Of a DNA stretch of 64,000 bases, positions 18,225 to 27,018 are shown piece after piece. The notes below the pieces were generated by a model. It was not told the DNA's origin, searched no databases, and worked only from the letters and a program-made list of their open reading frames with translations. The stretch lies in NCBI GenBank assembly GCA_021733795.1, contig JAIPKB010000001.1:1-64000 (forward strand). Direction: 5' to 3'. The stretch's first letter is position 1; each line of letters begins with the position of its first letter. The DNA is from Akkermansiaceae bacterium (lineage in GTDB: Bacteria; Verrucomicrobiota; Verrucomicrobiia; Verrucomicrobiales; Akkermansiaceae). The position numbers and the translations under genes were made by a program.

Positions 18225-18452
18225 TTATTCGTAATGATAGAACCAAAGCAGCACGCACAGGCCGATGCCGACCAGCCAGTTGACCCAGGCATTGGGGACG
18301 ATATACGAATAGGCCATCATCGCCACGCCGATGGCGGAGGGTTGCCACAAGCCGAGTTTGCGGCCGTAGGCGAGGGCTCCGAAGCCCAGCGTGGAGAAGA
18401 TGATGGTGGCAAGCAACGAGTAGGGTTCGAAATAGCTGGAAAATTCGGGCAT
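18225..18452 (-). CDS. small multi-pass membrane protein of unknown function
   Basis: A 75-residue, strongly hydrophobic protein with three likely membrane segments (about 12-29, 36-52, 55-72) and an aromatic C terminus (WFYHYE). I do not recognise a named family. It lies 131 bases upstream of arsR in the same orientation, so it could be read with the metalloregulator operon or independently. The composition is far too hydrophobic to be a chance shadow frame. Confidence 0.6.
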   Translation of the reverse strand: MPEFSSYFEPYSLLATIIFSTLGFGALAYGRKLGLWQPSAIGVAMMAYSYIVPNAWVNWLVGIGLCVLLWFYHYE

Positions 18453-18883
18453 GATGGTAGTCGGGGCTGAAACGGACGATAGGTTGGTTTTTCAGAAAGA
18501 CCAGCGGCGTGTCGGAGAAATCCGCGAGCCGCGACCTTATTGTCGCGTCTTTGTGCATGATAAAGTCAAGAGGAAGAGGGGGACAATAAGGTCCCCTCTC
18601 CTTAACTTGACGCGCATGCCCGTAGGGGGACCGCCGGCGGGCGGGATCAAACGCTGAGTACCGCTGAAATAGCTGTAAATCTCGAGAAATTCAGTGTCAT
18701 CGGTTCTCAGCGGTCCAGCGGCCATCCTACTGCAAGTTGCCAGGCAAGCTGACCATGGCTGCAATTGACAAAATCCCGCGAGCCGCCGGGTGGCGGGTGC
18801 TGGGGAGGCGGCGGCGGGCGATCCGGAAAAATCCGCATCCCGGGCTTGGCAGAGCCGCCTGGCCGGGTGATGGTCCGCGCGGG
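18453..18883. other. intergenic region with paired hairpins; no gene called
   Basis: Two hairpins face each other: CGCGAC-CTTATT-GTCGCG (about 18530-18547) and GAGGGG-GACAATAAGGT-CCCCTC (about 18576-18598). Their loop cores are reverse complements, because they are inverted copies of the element GGACAATAAGGTCC also seen at 72-85. The rest lies upstream of the copper ATPase and presumably holds its promoter. In-frame codons upstream of 18884 encode a basic, unconserved-looking stretch. Confidence 0.55.
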
Positions 18884-21268
18884 ATGGCCAAATGCGAACA
18901 TTGCGGAACGGAATACGCGCCGAAGGGGGCGGACGACCGCTATTGTTGCCAAGGCTGCGAGTTTGTGGCGGCGCTGATCGAGGAAAACGGGTTTGAGCGG
19001 TTCTACGATCTCAAGCAGGATCTGATCGTGGCCCCGGCGCGGAGCCGGCCGTTTGAGGAGCACGATTTTTCCTGGCTGGGACCCAAGCAGGTGGCGGCGG
19101 AACAACGGGCGCTCGAGCGCCACGAGGCGGCCCGGTTGGAGTTGGCGCTGGAGGGGGTTTCCTGCGTGGGTTGCGTGTGGCTGGTGGAGCGGTTGTTTGC
19201 CCGGCACGCGGGATCGGTCCGGGCGATCTCGAACCCGAACAACGGACGCTTGTATCTGGAGTGGATGCCGGGAAAATGCGCGCTGGAGCCGTTCTTGCGG
19301 GAGTTGTGCCGGTTTGGTTATGTGGCCGCGCCGGCGGGGTCGGTGAGCGGGGATCACGAACGGAGGCGGCTGGCCGCGCGGCTCGGGTTGTGCGGGGCAT
19401 TTGCGCTCAACACGATGGGTTTCATGCTGCCGTTCTATCTGAACATGCCGGAGGACTTCGAGTTTGCCGGGTTGTTCCGGTTGATTGCGTTCGTTTCCGC
19501 CACGCTCTCGATGTTGGTGGGTGGCGGGTATTTCATCGATCGCGCGTGGCGGGCGCTGCGGGTGGGCAGCCTGCACCTTGATTTGCCGATCGCGCTGGGT
19601 TTGTTGGCGGCGTATGGCGGGTCGGTCACCGGCTGGGTGATGCGGCGGGATGAGCTGATGTATTTTGATTTTGTTTCGACGTTCGTGTTCCTGATGTTGT
19701 GCGGGCGGTATTTGCAAACGGCGGCGGTGGACCGCAACCGGCGGCGGTTGGTGCGCCAGCAACCGGTGCCGGAGGTGGTGCCGCGCGCGGCGGAGAACGG
19801 GGAGCCGGTGCCACGGGAGGAAATCGCGCCGGGTTTGAGGTTCTTACTGGATCCCGGGCAGGCGACGCCGGTGAGCGGGGTGCTGGTGGCGGGCGAGGCC
19901 GAGTTTTCGTTGGAGTGGATCCATGGCGAGGCGGAGGCGGTCCGGTTTGTGGCCGGGGCGTGGCTGCCGGCCGGGGCGGTGCTGCTGAGCCGCGCGCGGG
20001 TGACGTTGGAAGCAGGCGAGCGGTGGGAGGACTCGCTGCTGGCGAAGCTGACAGCCACCGGTCAGTTGGAGCGGGGGTCTCCCGGATTGGACCGGTTGTT
20101 GCGGTATTATCTGGCCTCGGTGTTGGGGCTGGGCGGGTTGGCGTTGGGCGGGTGGTGGTGGCTGGGCGATCCGTGGACGGGGTTGCAGGCGATGATCTCG
20201 GTGCTCATCGTGTCTTGTCCCTGTGCGCTGGGGGTGGCCATCCCGCTGGCGGATGATCTGGCGGCGGCGGCGATGGAGCGGCTGGGATTGTATGTGCGCA
20301 CGGGCTCCGTGTGGGCCCGGCTGCGGCGGGTGCGCAAGGTGGTGTTTGATAAAACCGGCACGCTGACCTTGGAGCGGCCGGTGTTGGAGCAACCGGAGGA
20401 GGTCGCCCGCCTCGGCGACGAAGCCGCCCTGGCGCTGGCCCAGTTGACCCGCAGTTCGCTCCACCCGGTTTCCCGGGCCTTACTGGAAACCTTGGGAACC
20501 CGCGGCCAGAAACTGTTGGCCGGGGCCGCACCCGTCATTCCCACCGAATATCCCGGCCGGGGGGTTGTCATGGCCACCCCGGGCGGGCGTTGGTCGTTGG
20601 GCAAGGCCGGCTGGAGCGGGGAAGGCGGGGGGAAGGCCGCCACCGCCGCCGCCGGGGCTGGGAGCGAGCTGCGCCACGACGGCCGCACGGTGGCGGCCTT
20701 CCAGTTTCACGAAGCGCTCCGGCCCGGGGCCATCGCCACCTTGCGCCATCTGGAGCGGGTCGGGTTTTCCCTTCACATCCTGTCCGGCGATCACCCGGAC
20801 AAGGTGGCCCGCATGGCCGTCGCGCTCGGGCTGCCGCTGGAACAGGCCCATGGCGGGCTCTCGCCGGAGGAAAAATTCCACCGCGTGCAGGGGCTCAACG
20901 ACCGTGACCTGCTCTACCTCGGCGACGGGGCCAACGACTCGCTGGCGTTTGATGCCGCCTGGGTGACCGGCACTCCGGTGGTGGACCGCAGCCTGCTGGA
21001 AACCAAGGCGGATTTTTTCACCCTCGGGGCGGGACTTGGTTTTCTGCCCCAGTTGCTCGGAGCGGCCTTCGGCAGGGCGGTGGCGGTGCGCTCCGCTTTT
21101 GCCTTCGCGCTCGTTTACAACGCCACCGCCGTGGGGGTTTCCATCGCCGGCAAAATGAGCCCGGTGGTGGCCTCGATCATCATGCCCTTGAGCTCGATCG
21201 TCTCAATTTCCATCGTCGCAACCATCTTTGGCGCAATTAATGCGAAGAAAATCATAAATTCTGGTTGA
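18884..21268 (+). CDS. CcoI/FixI-type copper-transporting P1B ATPase
   Basis: A 794-residue heavy-metal P-type ATPase. The N terminus is a Cys-rich zinc-ribbon-like domain (C4, C7, C21, C22, C25), the domain that marks CcoI/FixI ATPases supplying copper to cbb3 oxidases. A heavy-metal-associated domain follows with GVSCVGC (C94, C97). Core motifs are CPC in the membrane (445-447), the phosphorylated Asp in DKTGTLT (D489), HPVSRAL and GDGANDS (680-686). I start at the ATG at 18884, which places the Cys-rich domain at the N terminus as in relatives. No ccoNOPQ or ccoGHS genes are in this window, so its partner oxidase must be elsewhere. Confidence 0.88.
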   Translation: MAKCEHCGTEYAPKGADDRYCCQGCEFVAALIEENGFERFYDLKQDLIVAPARSRPFEEHDFSWLGPKQVAAEQRALERHEAARLELALEGVSCVGCVWLVERLFARHAGSVRAISNPNNGRLYLEWMPGKCALEPFLRELCRFGYVAAPAGSVSGDHERRRLAARLGLCGAFALNTMGFMLPFYLNMPEDFEFAGLFRLIAFVSATLSMLVGGGYFIDRAWRALRVGSLHLDLPIALGLLAAYGGSVTGWVMRRDELMYFDFVSTFVFLMLCGRYLQTAAVDRNRRRLVRQQPVPEVVPRAAENGEPVPREEIAPGLRFLLDPGQATPVSGVLVAGEAEFSLEWIHGEAEAVRFVAGAWLPAGAVLLSRARVTLEAGERWEDSLLAKLTATGQLERGSPGLDRLLRYYLASVLGLGGLALGGWWWLGDPWTGLQAMISVLIVSCPCALGVAIPLADDLAAAAMERLGLYVRTGSVWARLRRVRKVVFDKTGTLTLERPVLEQPEEVARLGDEAALALAQLTRSSLHPVSRALLETLGTRGQKLLAGAAPVIPTEYPGRGVVMATPGGRWSLGKAGWSGEGGGKAATAAAGAGSELRHDGRTVAAFQFHEALRPGAIATLRHLERVGFSLHILSGDHPDKVARMAVALGLPLEQAHGGLSPEEKFHRVQGLNDRDLLYLGDGANDSLAFDAAWVTGTPVVDRSLLETKADFFTLGAGLGFLPQLLGAAFGRAVAVRSAFAFALVYNATAVGVSIAGKMSPVVASIIMPLSSIVSISIVATIFGAINAKKIINSG

Positions 21269-21319
21269 AATCCATGCGTATTCTGCCATAGTTCTCCCCG
21301 GAGCCCCCAAGAACAGTCC

Positions 21320-22246
21320 ATGACCAACAATCAAACATACGCCAACAAAGCCTTCGAAAACACGCTGCTCGAGCGCTTGATCCAATCCGATCGGTTTAGA
21401 ATCTATCAAGATGCTTTCCGCATCACCACCGGCCTGCCCTTGCGGATGGTATCGGCTGATCCGGACCATTGGAGCCTTGACGACCAAGCGATCAACCGCA
21501 GTCCATTTTGCGAGGCGATCAATCTTTGTGACGACGCCTGCAGCGCCTGCCAGGATACCAACCGCCGGCTGATGCGGGAAGCCGAAGTCAAAGGTCCCTC
21601 GAGTTGCAGTTGTTTTGCCGGCCTGCGGGCGACTGCGGTGCCCGTTAAAATGGGGGCCTCGGTGATCGGGTTTCTCAAGACCGGCCAGGTATTCACCAAG
21701 CCCCCCGATGAAGCCCAGTTCGAGCAGATTATGGGAACGCTCGGGCGCAGGACCTTGTCCGAAACCTTCGTTGCCCAGCTCAAGGAAGCCTACCTCGCGA
21801 CCCGTGCGGTGGATCCGCAGCGCTATGAGAGCATGATGGTGCTCCTGGGTACCTTCTCTGAGCAGCTTGGCCAGTATGTGGAATCGCTCGCCATCATCGA
21901 GGAGGGCACCGAGCCGTCAGCGATTGCCCGCGCCCGGCGGTTCATTCACTCCAATGTGGACCAGGCGCTGCCGCTCGGCCAAGTGTCCCGCGAGGCCGGG
22001 CTCAGCGAATCGCATTTCTGCCGGTTGTTCAAGGAATCCACCGGCCTGACCCTTACGGATTACGTGAACCGTTGCCGGATCGACTGGGCCAAGCGCGAGT
22101 TGTTGCGGCCTGAGGTGCGGATTTCCGAGATTGCCTTCCATGTGGGCTATCAGTCGCTCTCGCAGTTCAACCGGAGCTTTGCCCGGATTGCCGGGGTGTC
22201 TCCGTCGAAATTCCGCCGCAGCCGGATCAAGCAAGCGGCCTCCTAG
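21320..22246 (+). CDS. AraC-family regulator with PocR sensor domain
   Basis: A 308-residue regulator: an N-terminal PocR ligand-binding domain (about 17-185, with the Cys cluster CEAINLCDDACSACQ and SSCSCFAGL) and a C-terminal AraC double helix-turn-helix (about 204-305; LGQVSREAGLSESHFCRLFK and ISEIAFHVGYQSLSQFNRSF). PocR domains bind small hydrocarbon derivatives or redox-active ligands. It starts 51 bases after the copper ATPase, and a kinase gene starts 75 bases downstream; no obvious target operon adjoins it. A verrucomicrobial habit is to use such regulators for sugar metabolism (inference). Confidence 0.87.
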   Translation: MTNNQTYANKAFENTLLERLIQSDRFRIYQDAFRITTGLPLRMVSADPDHWSLDDQAINRSPFCEAINLCDDACSACQDTNRRLMREAEVKGPSSCSCFAGLRATAVPVKMGASVIGFLKTGQVFTKPPDEAQFEQIMGTLGRRTLSETFVAQLKEAYLATRAVDPQRYESMMVLLGTFSEQLGQYVESLAIIEEGTEPSAIARARRFIHSNVDQALPLGQVSREAGLSESHFCRLFKESTGLTLTDYVNRCRIDWAKRELLRPEVRISEIAFHVGYQSLSQFNRSFARIAGVSPSKFRRSRIKQAAS

Positions 22247-22321
22247 GTTGGATATTTCTGGCGTTGGATGCATTTCGCGGTTGCCAGAGTCCCCGGCACC
22301 CGCTAGACCCGGTGCTTGCCA

Positions 22322-25000
22322 ATGGAAGATCGCTACGAAATCCGCGAGAAAATCGGTCAGGGTGGCATGGGCTCGGTTTACCGGGCGTTTGACGCCCGCA
22401 TGAACCGAGAGGTGGCGATTAAGCGCATCCGGCCGGAAGGTGGTGATGCCGGCCTTGGGGAGTCCGCCGCCCAGATTGTGCAGGAGGCGGGCGCGCTGGC
22501 CTCGTTGCAGCACCCTAACATTGTCACGGTTTACGACGTGGGAACCGATGAGGAAGGGCCCTACGTGGTCATGGAATTCATCAACGGCCACACCGTGGAC
22601 GAACTCATCGAGCGGGCTCCGCTCACGTGGCCGGATTTCCGGCAACTGGCGATCCAGACCCAGGAAGCGCTGATTGCCGCCCAGGAGCGCAACCTCATCC
22701 ACCGCGATTTGAAGCCGAGCAATCTCATGCTCACCTGGCTGCCCTCCGGCAAGTTTCAGATCAAAGTGGTGGATTTCGGCCTCGCCAAACTGGTGGAGAG
22801 CACCACCTTGGGTAACCTGGAGCAGGCGGATTCGGTCTTCGGTTCGATCTTTTTCATGAGTCCGGAGCAGTTTGAACGGGCCACCCTGGATGCCCGTGCG
22901 GACATGTATTCGATCGGTTGCGTATACTACCACGCCCTTACCCAGACCTATCCATTCAATGGCGGGACCGGAATGGAGGTGATGACCGCCCATCTCCAGC
23001 ATCAGGTCACTCATTTGCAGGAATCGCGGCCGGATCTCCCGGGCTGGGTTTGCGACTGGGTCATGTGGCACATCAACCGCCAGCCGGCGGACCGCCCCGC
23101 AGGTGCCCGCGAGGCCCTGAGAATCTTCTTCAGCAACGATAGCCAACCTCAGCAACCCCAATCCAATTCGCCACCTGCGACCCAAGCCATGAGCACCGGA
23201 CCCGCCACTCCCGCCACTGACCCACCCAAACGTCCGCGCCTGATCATTCCCGGCGCCGCGCCTCCGCCGGCCGCTCCAGCGCCGGAACCCGTTCCGGCTC
23301 CGCCTCCGGCCGCTCCGCCCACCGGGATTCCGGAGCCTCCCCGCACCCAAACCGCGCCCCAGCCTCTCTTGCCGCCCGAAGGCTCGCTGCCCAGTGTGCA
23401 TGCATCACCGGAGCCAACGCCCGCTCCCGCCCCACCTCCACCAGCTCCCCCCGTGGCCGCTCCCGTGGTGCCCGCGCCCCCGCCTCCGCCCGCGCCGCCC
23501 GCGCCGCCCGCGCCGCCCGCGCCGGCAGCCGCCTTGTTGCAACCGAGACCCACGCAAGCGCCCGCCTCCCCGCTGGCGCTTGGGCCCAGACCGGTTGGCA
23601 CGCCAGCAGCCGCTCCCATTGGCGGAGCTCCGCATTCGGCACTCAGGCAAACTCCGGGCGCCCAACCGGGCGGCTACCAGGCCCAGGGGGGCATGCCGAT
23701 CACCATGCCCAAACCCGGTCTCAGCAACGGGGCCAAGGTGGCCATGGCGGTGGTGCTCGGTCTGCTGGTGGTGCTCGCCCTCATCTTCGTACTCGGCAAG
23801 AGTGGCTCCAACAAGCAAAACGAGATGTATAACAAACTCGTCGCCCTCGCCGCCAAGGACGATGCCAAGGAGGTCCCCGTCAGCAAGGCCGAGCTGGAGG
23901 TGCTGCTCAATGCCGCCGTGGATGTGGGCTCCAACAAACAACGCGGGACCGTTTACAAGGCGCTGTGGCTCGCCAAGTCCAGCGACGGCACCAATGTCGA
24001 TGCCACCATCGCCGAATTCGCCACCAAGCGGCCGATGGCCGACGACATCCGCGAGGTGCTCATCCGCGACGTGCTCCGCAAGCGCAAGAATCCCAGTGTG
24101 GTGCCTGTGCTGATGGAGTTCTGCAAGTCCACCGGCGACACCCGCGCTGCGATCGCCGCGATCCAGGCCTGCCGGTTCATGGCCACCGACAAGGAATTCC
24201 CCCAATACGTCGATATCATCCAATACAACTCCAACGCCAGCATCCGCCAGGCCGCCGAGGAAAATATCGGGGAAATCCTCAAGAAAGCGCCCAACCACGA
24301 GGAACTCGGCGGGAAAATCATCTCCGCCCAGACCAACGCCGTCAGCGATGAGGTGAGGTACTCCCTGACCCGCCTGTTAGGTCCCACCGGCGGAGCCAAG
24401 GCGGCTGAGGTGGTCAAGAAATCCCTCGCCTCCGAGGACAAGAAGGAACAACTCGCCGCGGCCGTGGGCCTCAGCCTCTGGGCCGACGACTCGATGTTCG
24501 AAACCCTCATGGATCATCTGAAAAGCTTGGAGGATGAACAACTCCGCGCCCGCACCTTCGACGCCGCCTATCGTTTCCTCACCCTGCCAGACCGCAAACG
24601 CGATGCCGATACCAGCGAGGATTTCTGGAAAATGCTCGCCCGCAGTGCCAGGAACAAGGAAGAGCAAATGAAGATCATCCGCGGCCTCGCCATCAACGAA
24701 ACCGATGATTGGGCGGTCGTCGTCGTCGAGTATTTCGTGGATGAGGGGAAAAACGACGACGTGATCGACCTTGCCGAAAAAGCGCTCGACCGGATGCGTT
24801 CCCGCGCCGAGGAAATGAACGGCGACGACGAAAAAGACGCGGATACGGATGAAGAAAAAGACGCGGACGCGGGTAAGGATACCGACGCCGACGCCGATGC
24901 CGATGCCGCTGCCGATGCCGACAAGGACACCGACGCGGATGCCGACGCGGATGCCGACGCCGAAGCGGACGCCGAAGCGGACGCCACCGAGGAGGAGTAG
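22322..25000 (+). CDS. membrane Ser/Thr protein kinase with Pro-rich linker, HEAT-like region and Asp/Glu tail
   Basis: An 892-residue protein. Residues 1-270 are a Hanks-type kinase: GQGGMGSVY (12-20), VAIK (K34), HRDLKPSN (127-134), DFG (151-153) and SPEQF in the activation segment. Residues about 280-465 are Pro/Ala-rich with runs such as PAPPAPPAPP. One membrane span follows (about 474-495, MAVVLGLLVVLALIFVL). The exported part has alpha-helical, HEAT-like repeats (about 510-820), and the last 55 residues are almost all Asp, Ala, Glu and Lys, giving a highly acidic tail. Start taken at the ATG at 22322; a TTG two codons earlier is also open. The kinase is intact, so signalling from outside to inside is plausible. 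Confidence 0.87.
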   Translation: MEDRYEIREKIGQGGMGSVYRAFDARMNREVAIKRIRPEGGDAGLGESAAQIVQEAGALASLQHPNIVTVYDVGTDEEGPYVVMEFINGHTVDELIERAPLTWPDFRQLAIQTQEALIAAQERNLIHRDLKPSNLMLTWLPSGKFQIKVVDFGLAKLVESTTLGNLEQADSVFGSIFFMSPEQFERATLDARADMYSIGCVYYHALTQTYPFNGGTGMEVMTAHLQHQVTHLQESRPDLPGWVCDWVMWHINRQPADRPAGAREALRIFFSNDSQPQQPQSNSPPATQAMSTGPATPATDPPKRPRLIIPGAAPPPAAPAPEPVPAPPPAAPPTGIPEPPRTQTAPQPLLPPEGSLPSVHASPEPTPAPAPPPPAPPVAAPVVPAPPPPPAPPAPPAPPAPAAALLQPRPTQAPASPLALGPRPVGTPAAAPIGGAPHSALRQTPGAQPGGYQAQGGMPITMPKPGLSNGAKVAMAVVLGLLVVLALIFVLGKSGSNKQNEMYNKLVALAAKDDAKEVPVSKAELEVLLNAAVDVGSNKQRGTVYKALWLAKSSDGTNVDATIAEFATKRPMADDIREVLIRDVLRKRKNPSVVPVLMEFCKSTGDTRAAIAAIQACRFMATDKEFPQYVDIIQYNSNASIRQAAEENIGEILKKAPNHEELGGKIISAQTNAVSDEVRYSLTRLLGPTGGAKAAEVVKKSLASEDKKEQLAAAVGLSLWADDSMFETLMDHLKSLEDEQLRARTFDAAYRFLTLPDRKRDADTSEDFWKMLARSARNKEEQMKIIRGLAINETDDWAVVVVEYFVDEGKNDDVIDLAEKALDRMRSRAEEMNGDDEKDADTDEEKDADAGKDTDADADADAAADADKDTDADADADADAEADAEADATEEE

Positions 25001-25594
25001 GCTGGGCGACGTGGCGACAGGTCCGGCGGACAACGGGCGCGGATTTCCAACTGTGGCTGGCGCGGCTCGCGCCATGCCGTCTTGGGGGTGTCTCGCCCCC
25101 AAAAGCTTGGTGAAACTGCCTATGCATGTTCGATCATTCGATCCAGTGGCACGCTGGAGTCCTTGAAACCGGAAGGTCTTTGCGAATGAGTCAAGTTTTG
25201 AGCGCCCAATTGATTGCCGATTGACGATTGATGATTTTTGATTTGGAGCTTGCCTGGCGCGAACGCTCGTTTCCAAGCTCACTTCAAAAATCAACAATCA
25301 ACAATCAAAAATCAACAATCGTTAATCATCAATCCTCTTCGTATTCTGCTTGGTCTGAGGCCTGCCTCGCTAGACATCAATGCCCCCTCTTTCACCAAAC
25401 AGGCTGGAACCCCGTTTTCCAAGACAGGCTGCAAGCCTATCCTGCTCCGCGATTCCCTCTGCGATCTCCGCATCTTTGCGTTTCGCTACGATCCAAACCT
25501 GCTGAAACACCGGTTGCCCTACCGTTCCGGGAATCGCTTTTCCCGTGGTTTGCGCTTGCCGGGGTGGGCTGGTGGCGGCAGGGTGGCGGGCGTC
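25001..25594. other. intergenic stretch with AATCAACAATC-type simple repeats; no gene called
   Basis: Around 25285-25335 the plus strand repeats short ATCAACAATC-like words. Partly complementary GATTGACGATTGATG words occur around 25215-25245, so the stretch could fold back on itself. Base composition is clearly more A+T-rich than the flanks. Open frames here read as unconserved, Asn/Gln/Ser-rich strings and I reject them. Confidence 0.45.
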
Positions 25595-25702
25595 ATGACC
25601 CGCCAAAGCATCGAACTGGCCATCTACGTTTTCCTCGTTTCCCTGGTTTGCACCTTCACCTGGGCATTCTACCAGCTCATGGTGCTGGTGGGATGGTGGT
25701 GA
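25595..25702 (+). CDS. possible 35-residue single-span membrane peptide
   Basis: Encodes Met-Thr-Arg-Gln followed by a hydrophobic helix ending in LMVLVGWW. The single-span character and the abrupt change from simple repeats just upstream suggest a real micro-gene, but there is no clear Shine-Dalgarno and no homologue I can name. It ends 12 bases from the stop of the convergent exonuclease gene. Confidence 0.35.
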   Translation: MTRQSIELAIYVFLVSLVCTFTWAFYQLMVLVGWW

Positions 25703-25714
25703 TGCGCGCCGGGC

Positions 25715-26281
25715 TCAGGTCCAGTCCACATCCACCTGGACAACGCGCTGGTTGCGGTCCATGTATTTCAAGTGCCCGTGTTGCAGGGCGTATTCGTGCA
25801 CGCATTTGGTGACCTTCACATCGTAGGAACAGTATTCGGCGATCCGCCGGAGGGGGGCGAACTCCCCGGTTTTCCTGTGCTCCTGCCACCACCGCAGCGC
25901 ATCCAGACCGTCGGCGGTCTTGCCGGTGCCGAGGGTGGCGGAGGCCACCGAGTCGAGCTTGAGCCGGAAGCCGATCCGTTGTTCGAGGTCCGCCATCATG
26001 TCGAGATTGCGGGTTTGTTCCTCGAGGGTGGCGATCAGGTAGGACTGGAGGACCGGGTAGTCGAATTGGAGGTGATTCCAGCCGATCACCAGATCCGCCC
26101 GCATCAGTTCCTCGCCGAGCAGGTGCATCTCGGACTCCGGATAAATTTCGTAGCTGCCGCGGGCGGTGCTGTAGGTCACGGCCACCGAGACCCCCATCTT
26201 GTGTTTATTGGCGGCACCCCCCACTGCGCTGAAACTGCGTTGGGTTTCGAGATCGAAATAGACGATGTTTTTGTCGGCCAC
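25715..26281 (-). CDS. RNase H-like DEDD-family 3'-5' exonuclease domain protein
   Basis: A 188-residue protein. The acidic pair DLET (about residues 10-13) opens the fold, LVIGWNHLQFDYPVL (about 64-78) supplies the second Asp region, and the C-terminal YCSYDVKVT (about 149-157) fits the third. The layout resembles stand-alone PolB-type or YprB-like exonuclease domains in bacteria. DNA or RNA processing is inferred from the fold only. Convergent with the small membrane peptide. Confidence 0.75.
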   Translation of the reverse strand: MADKNIVYFDLETQRSFSAVGGAANKHKMGVSVAVTYSTARGSYEIYPESEMHLLGEELMRADLVIGWNHLQFDYPVLQSYLIATLEEQTRNLDMMADLEQRIGFRLKLDSVASATLGTGKTADGLDALRWWQEHRKTGEFAPLRRIAEYCSYDVKVTKCVHEYALQHGHLKYMDRNQRVVQVDVDWT

Positions 26282-26514
26282 GGACCGAGCCTAGGGGGTC
26301 CGGGTTCCGGCGTCAACCGCAGGGAACTTCACCGCAGGGAGTTTCAGCAATCCGGATGGGGTCGGTCGGGTGTCGCCGGGGCTTGAGCGCCCAATCCCGT
26401 CGGTTCAACCCGAATAACAATCACTTAGGGTTGATCGGGTATCAGCAACCACGGTTGCCCTGACAACCCGATTTTCTGTGAAGTTCAGAGCATTGGGCTT
26501 GAACGCCCTCCCTG

Positions 26515-26862
26515 CTAGCGGGTGGCGCGGATAATCCGGTTCTGCTCGTCCAACAGGATTTTTCTGGCAAGCACCGGGGTTTGGGACAGGGCGAAGGCCA
26601 TGATTGCCACGCGTTCACCCTTTTTGATCCGGTGGGCGGCACCGCCGTTGATGACGATTTGGCCGCCGCCGGATGCGCCGGGTTGGACGTAGGTTTCCAG
26701 CCGGTTGCCGGAGGTGATGGAGGCCACCAGCACCTTCTCGCCCTCCCACAATCCGGCCGCCTCCATCAGATCGACGGGGATTTCAATGCTGCCTTCATAT
26801 TCCACATCGGCGTTGGTGATCATCGCCCGGTGGATTTTTGATTTGAGAACTTGGTGGAACAT
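26515..26862 (-). CDS. panD: aspartate 1-decarboxylase (PanD)
   Basis: A 115-residue pro-enzyme that makes beta-alanine for pantothenate. The N terminus MFHQVLKSKIHRAMITNADV is close to the family consensus, and the self-cleavage site that generates the pyruvoyl group is G24-S25 in YEGSIEI. The INGGAAHRIKKGERV stretch near residue 75 is also typical. Length matches the family. It is a single gene; no panB or panC adjoins it. Confidence 0.95.
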   Translation of the reverse strand: MFHQVLKSKIHRAMITNADVEYEGSIEIPVDLMEAAGLWEGEKVLVASITSGNRLETYVQPGASGGGQIVINGGAAHRIKKGERVAIMAFALSQTPVLARKILLDEQNRIIRATR

Positions 26863-26986
26863 GCCGGGGCAAGGAAATCCGGGAAGCGAGTTCCGTCAAG
26901 CCCCGAAATCATGAGAAAGTGCTTCCGGTGGCAAACCCGCCAGCATCAATCACCACTCGAAGCAGGATGTTGGATTGCGGAACGAG

Positions 26987-27005
26987 CGCGTTCATTCTGA
27001 ACGCT
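26987..27005. repeat. solitary copy of the 9.2-kb palindrome
   Basis: CGCGTTCATTCTGAACGCT here matches the first 20-odd bases of each 126-bp repeat unit at 9165 onward, including the hairpin GCGTTCA-TTC-TGAACGC. It lies 14 bases beyond the relic stop codon of the HZS-alpha-like pseudogene, so as at 9165 it sits just after a gene end. Confidence 0.7.
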
Positions 27006-27018
27006 GGTGTCGCCGGTG

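Noticed and set aside
18707-19762. 351-residue minus-strand open frame opposite the copper ATPase
   Set aside because: Arg/Pro/His-rich composition typical of antisense frames, no motif, and full overlap with a clear P-type ATPase.
25201-25345. CRISPR-like or short tandem repeat array of AATCAACAATC words
   Set aside because: Words are short, irregular and directly adjacent with no spacer structure; recorded only as simple repeats.
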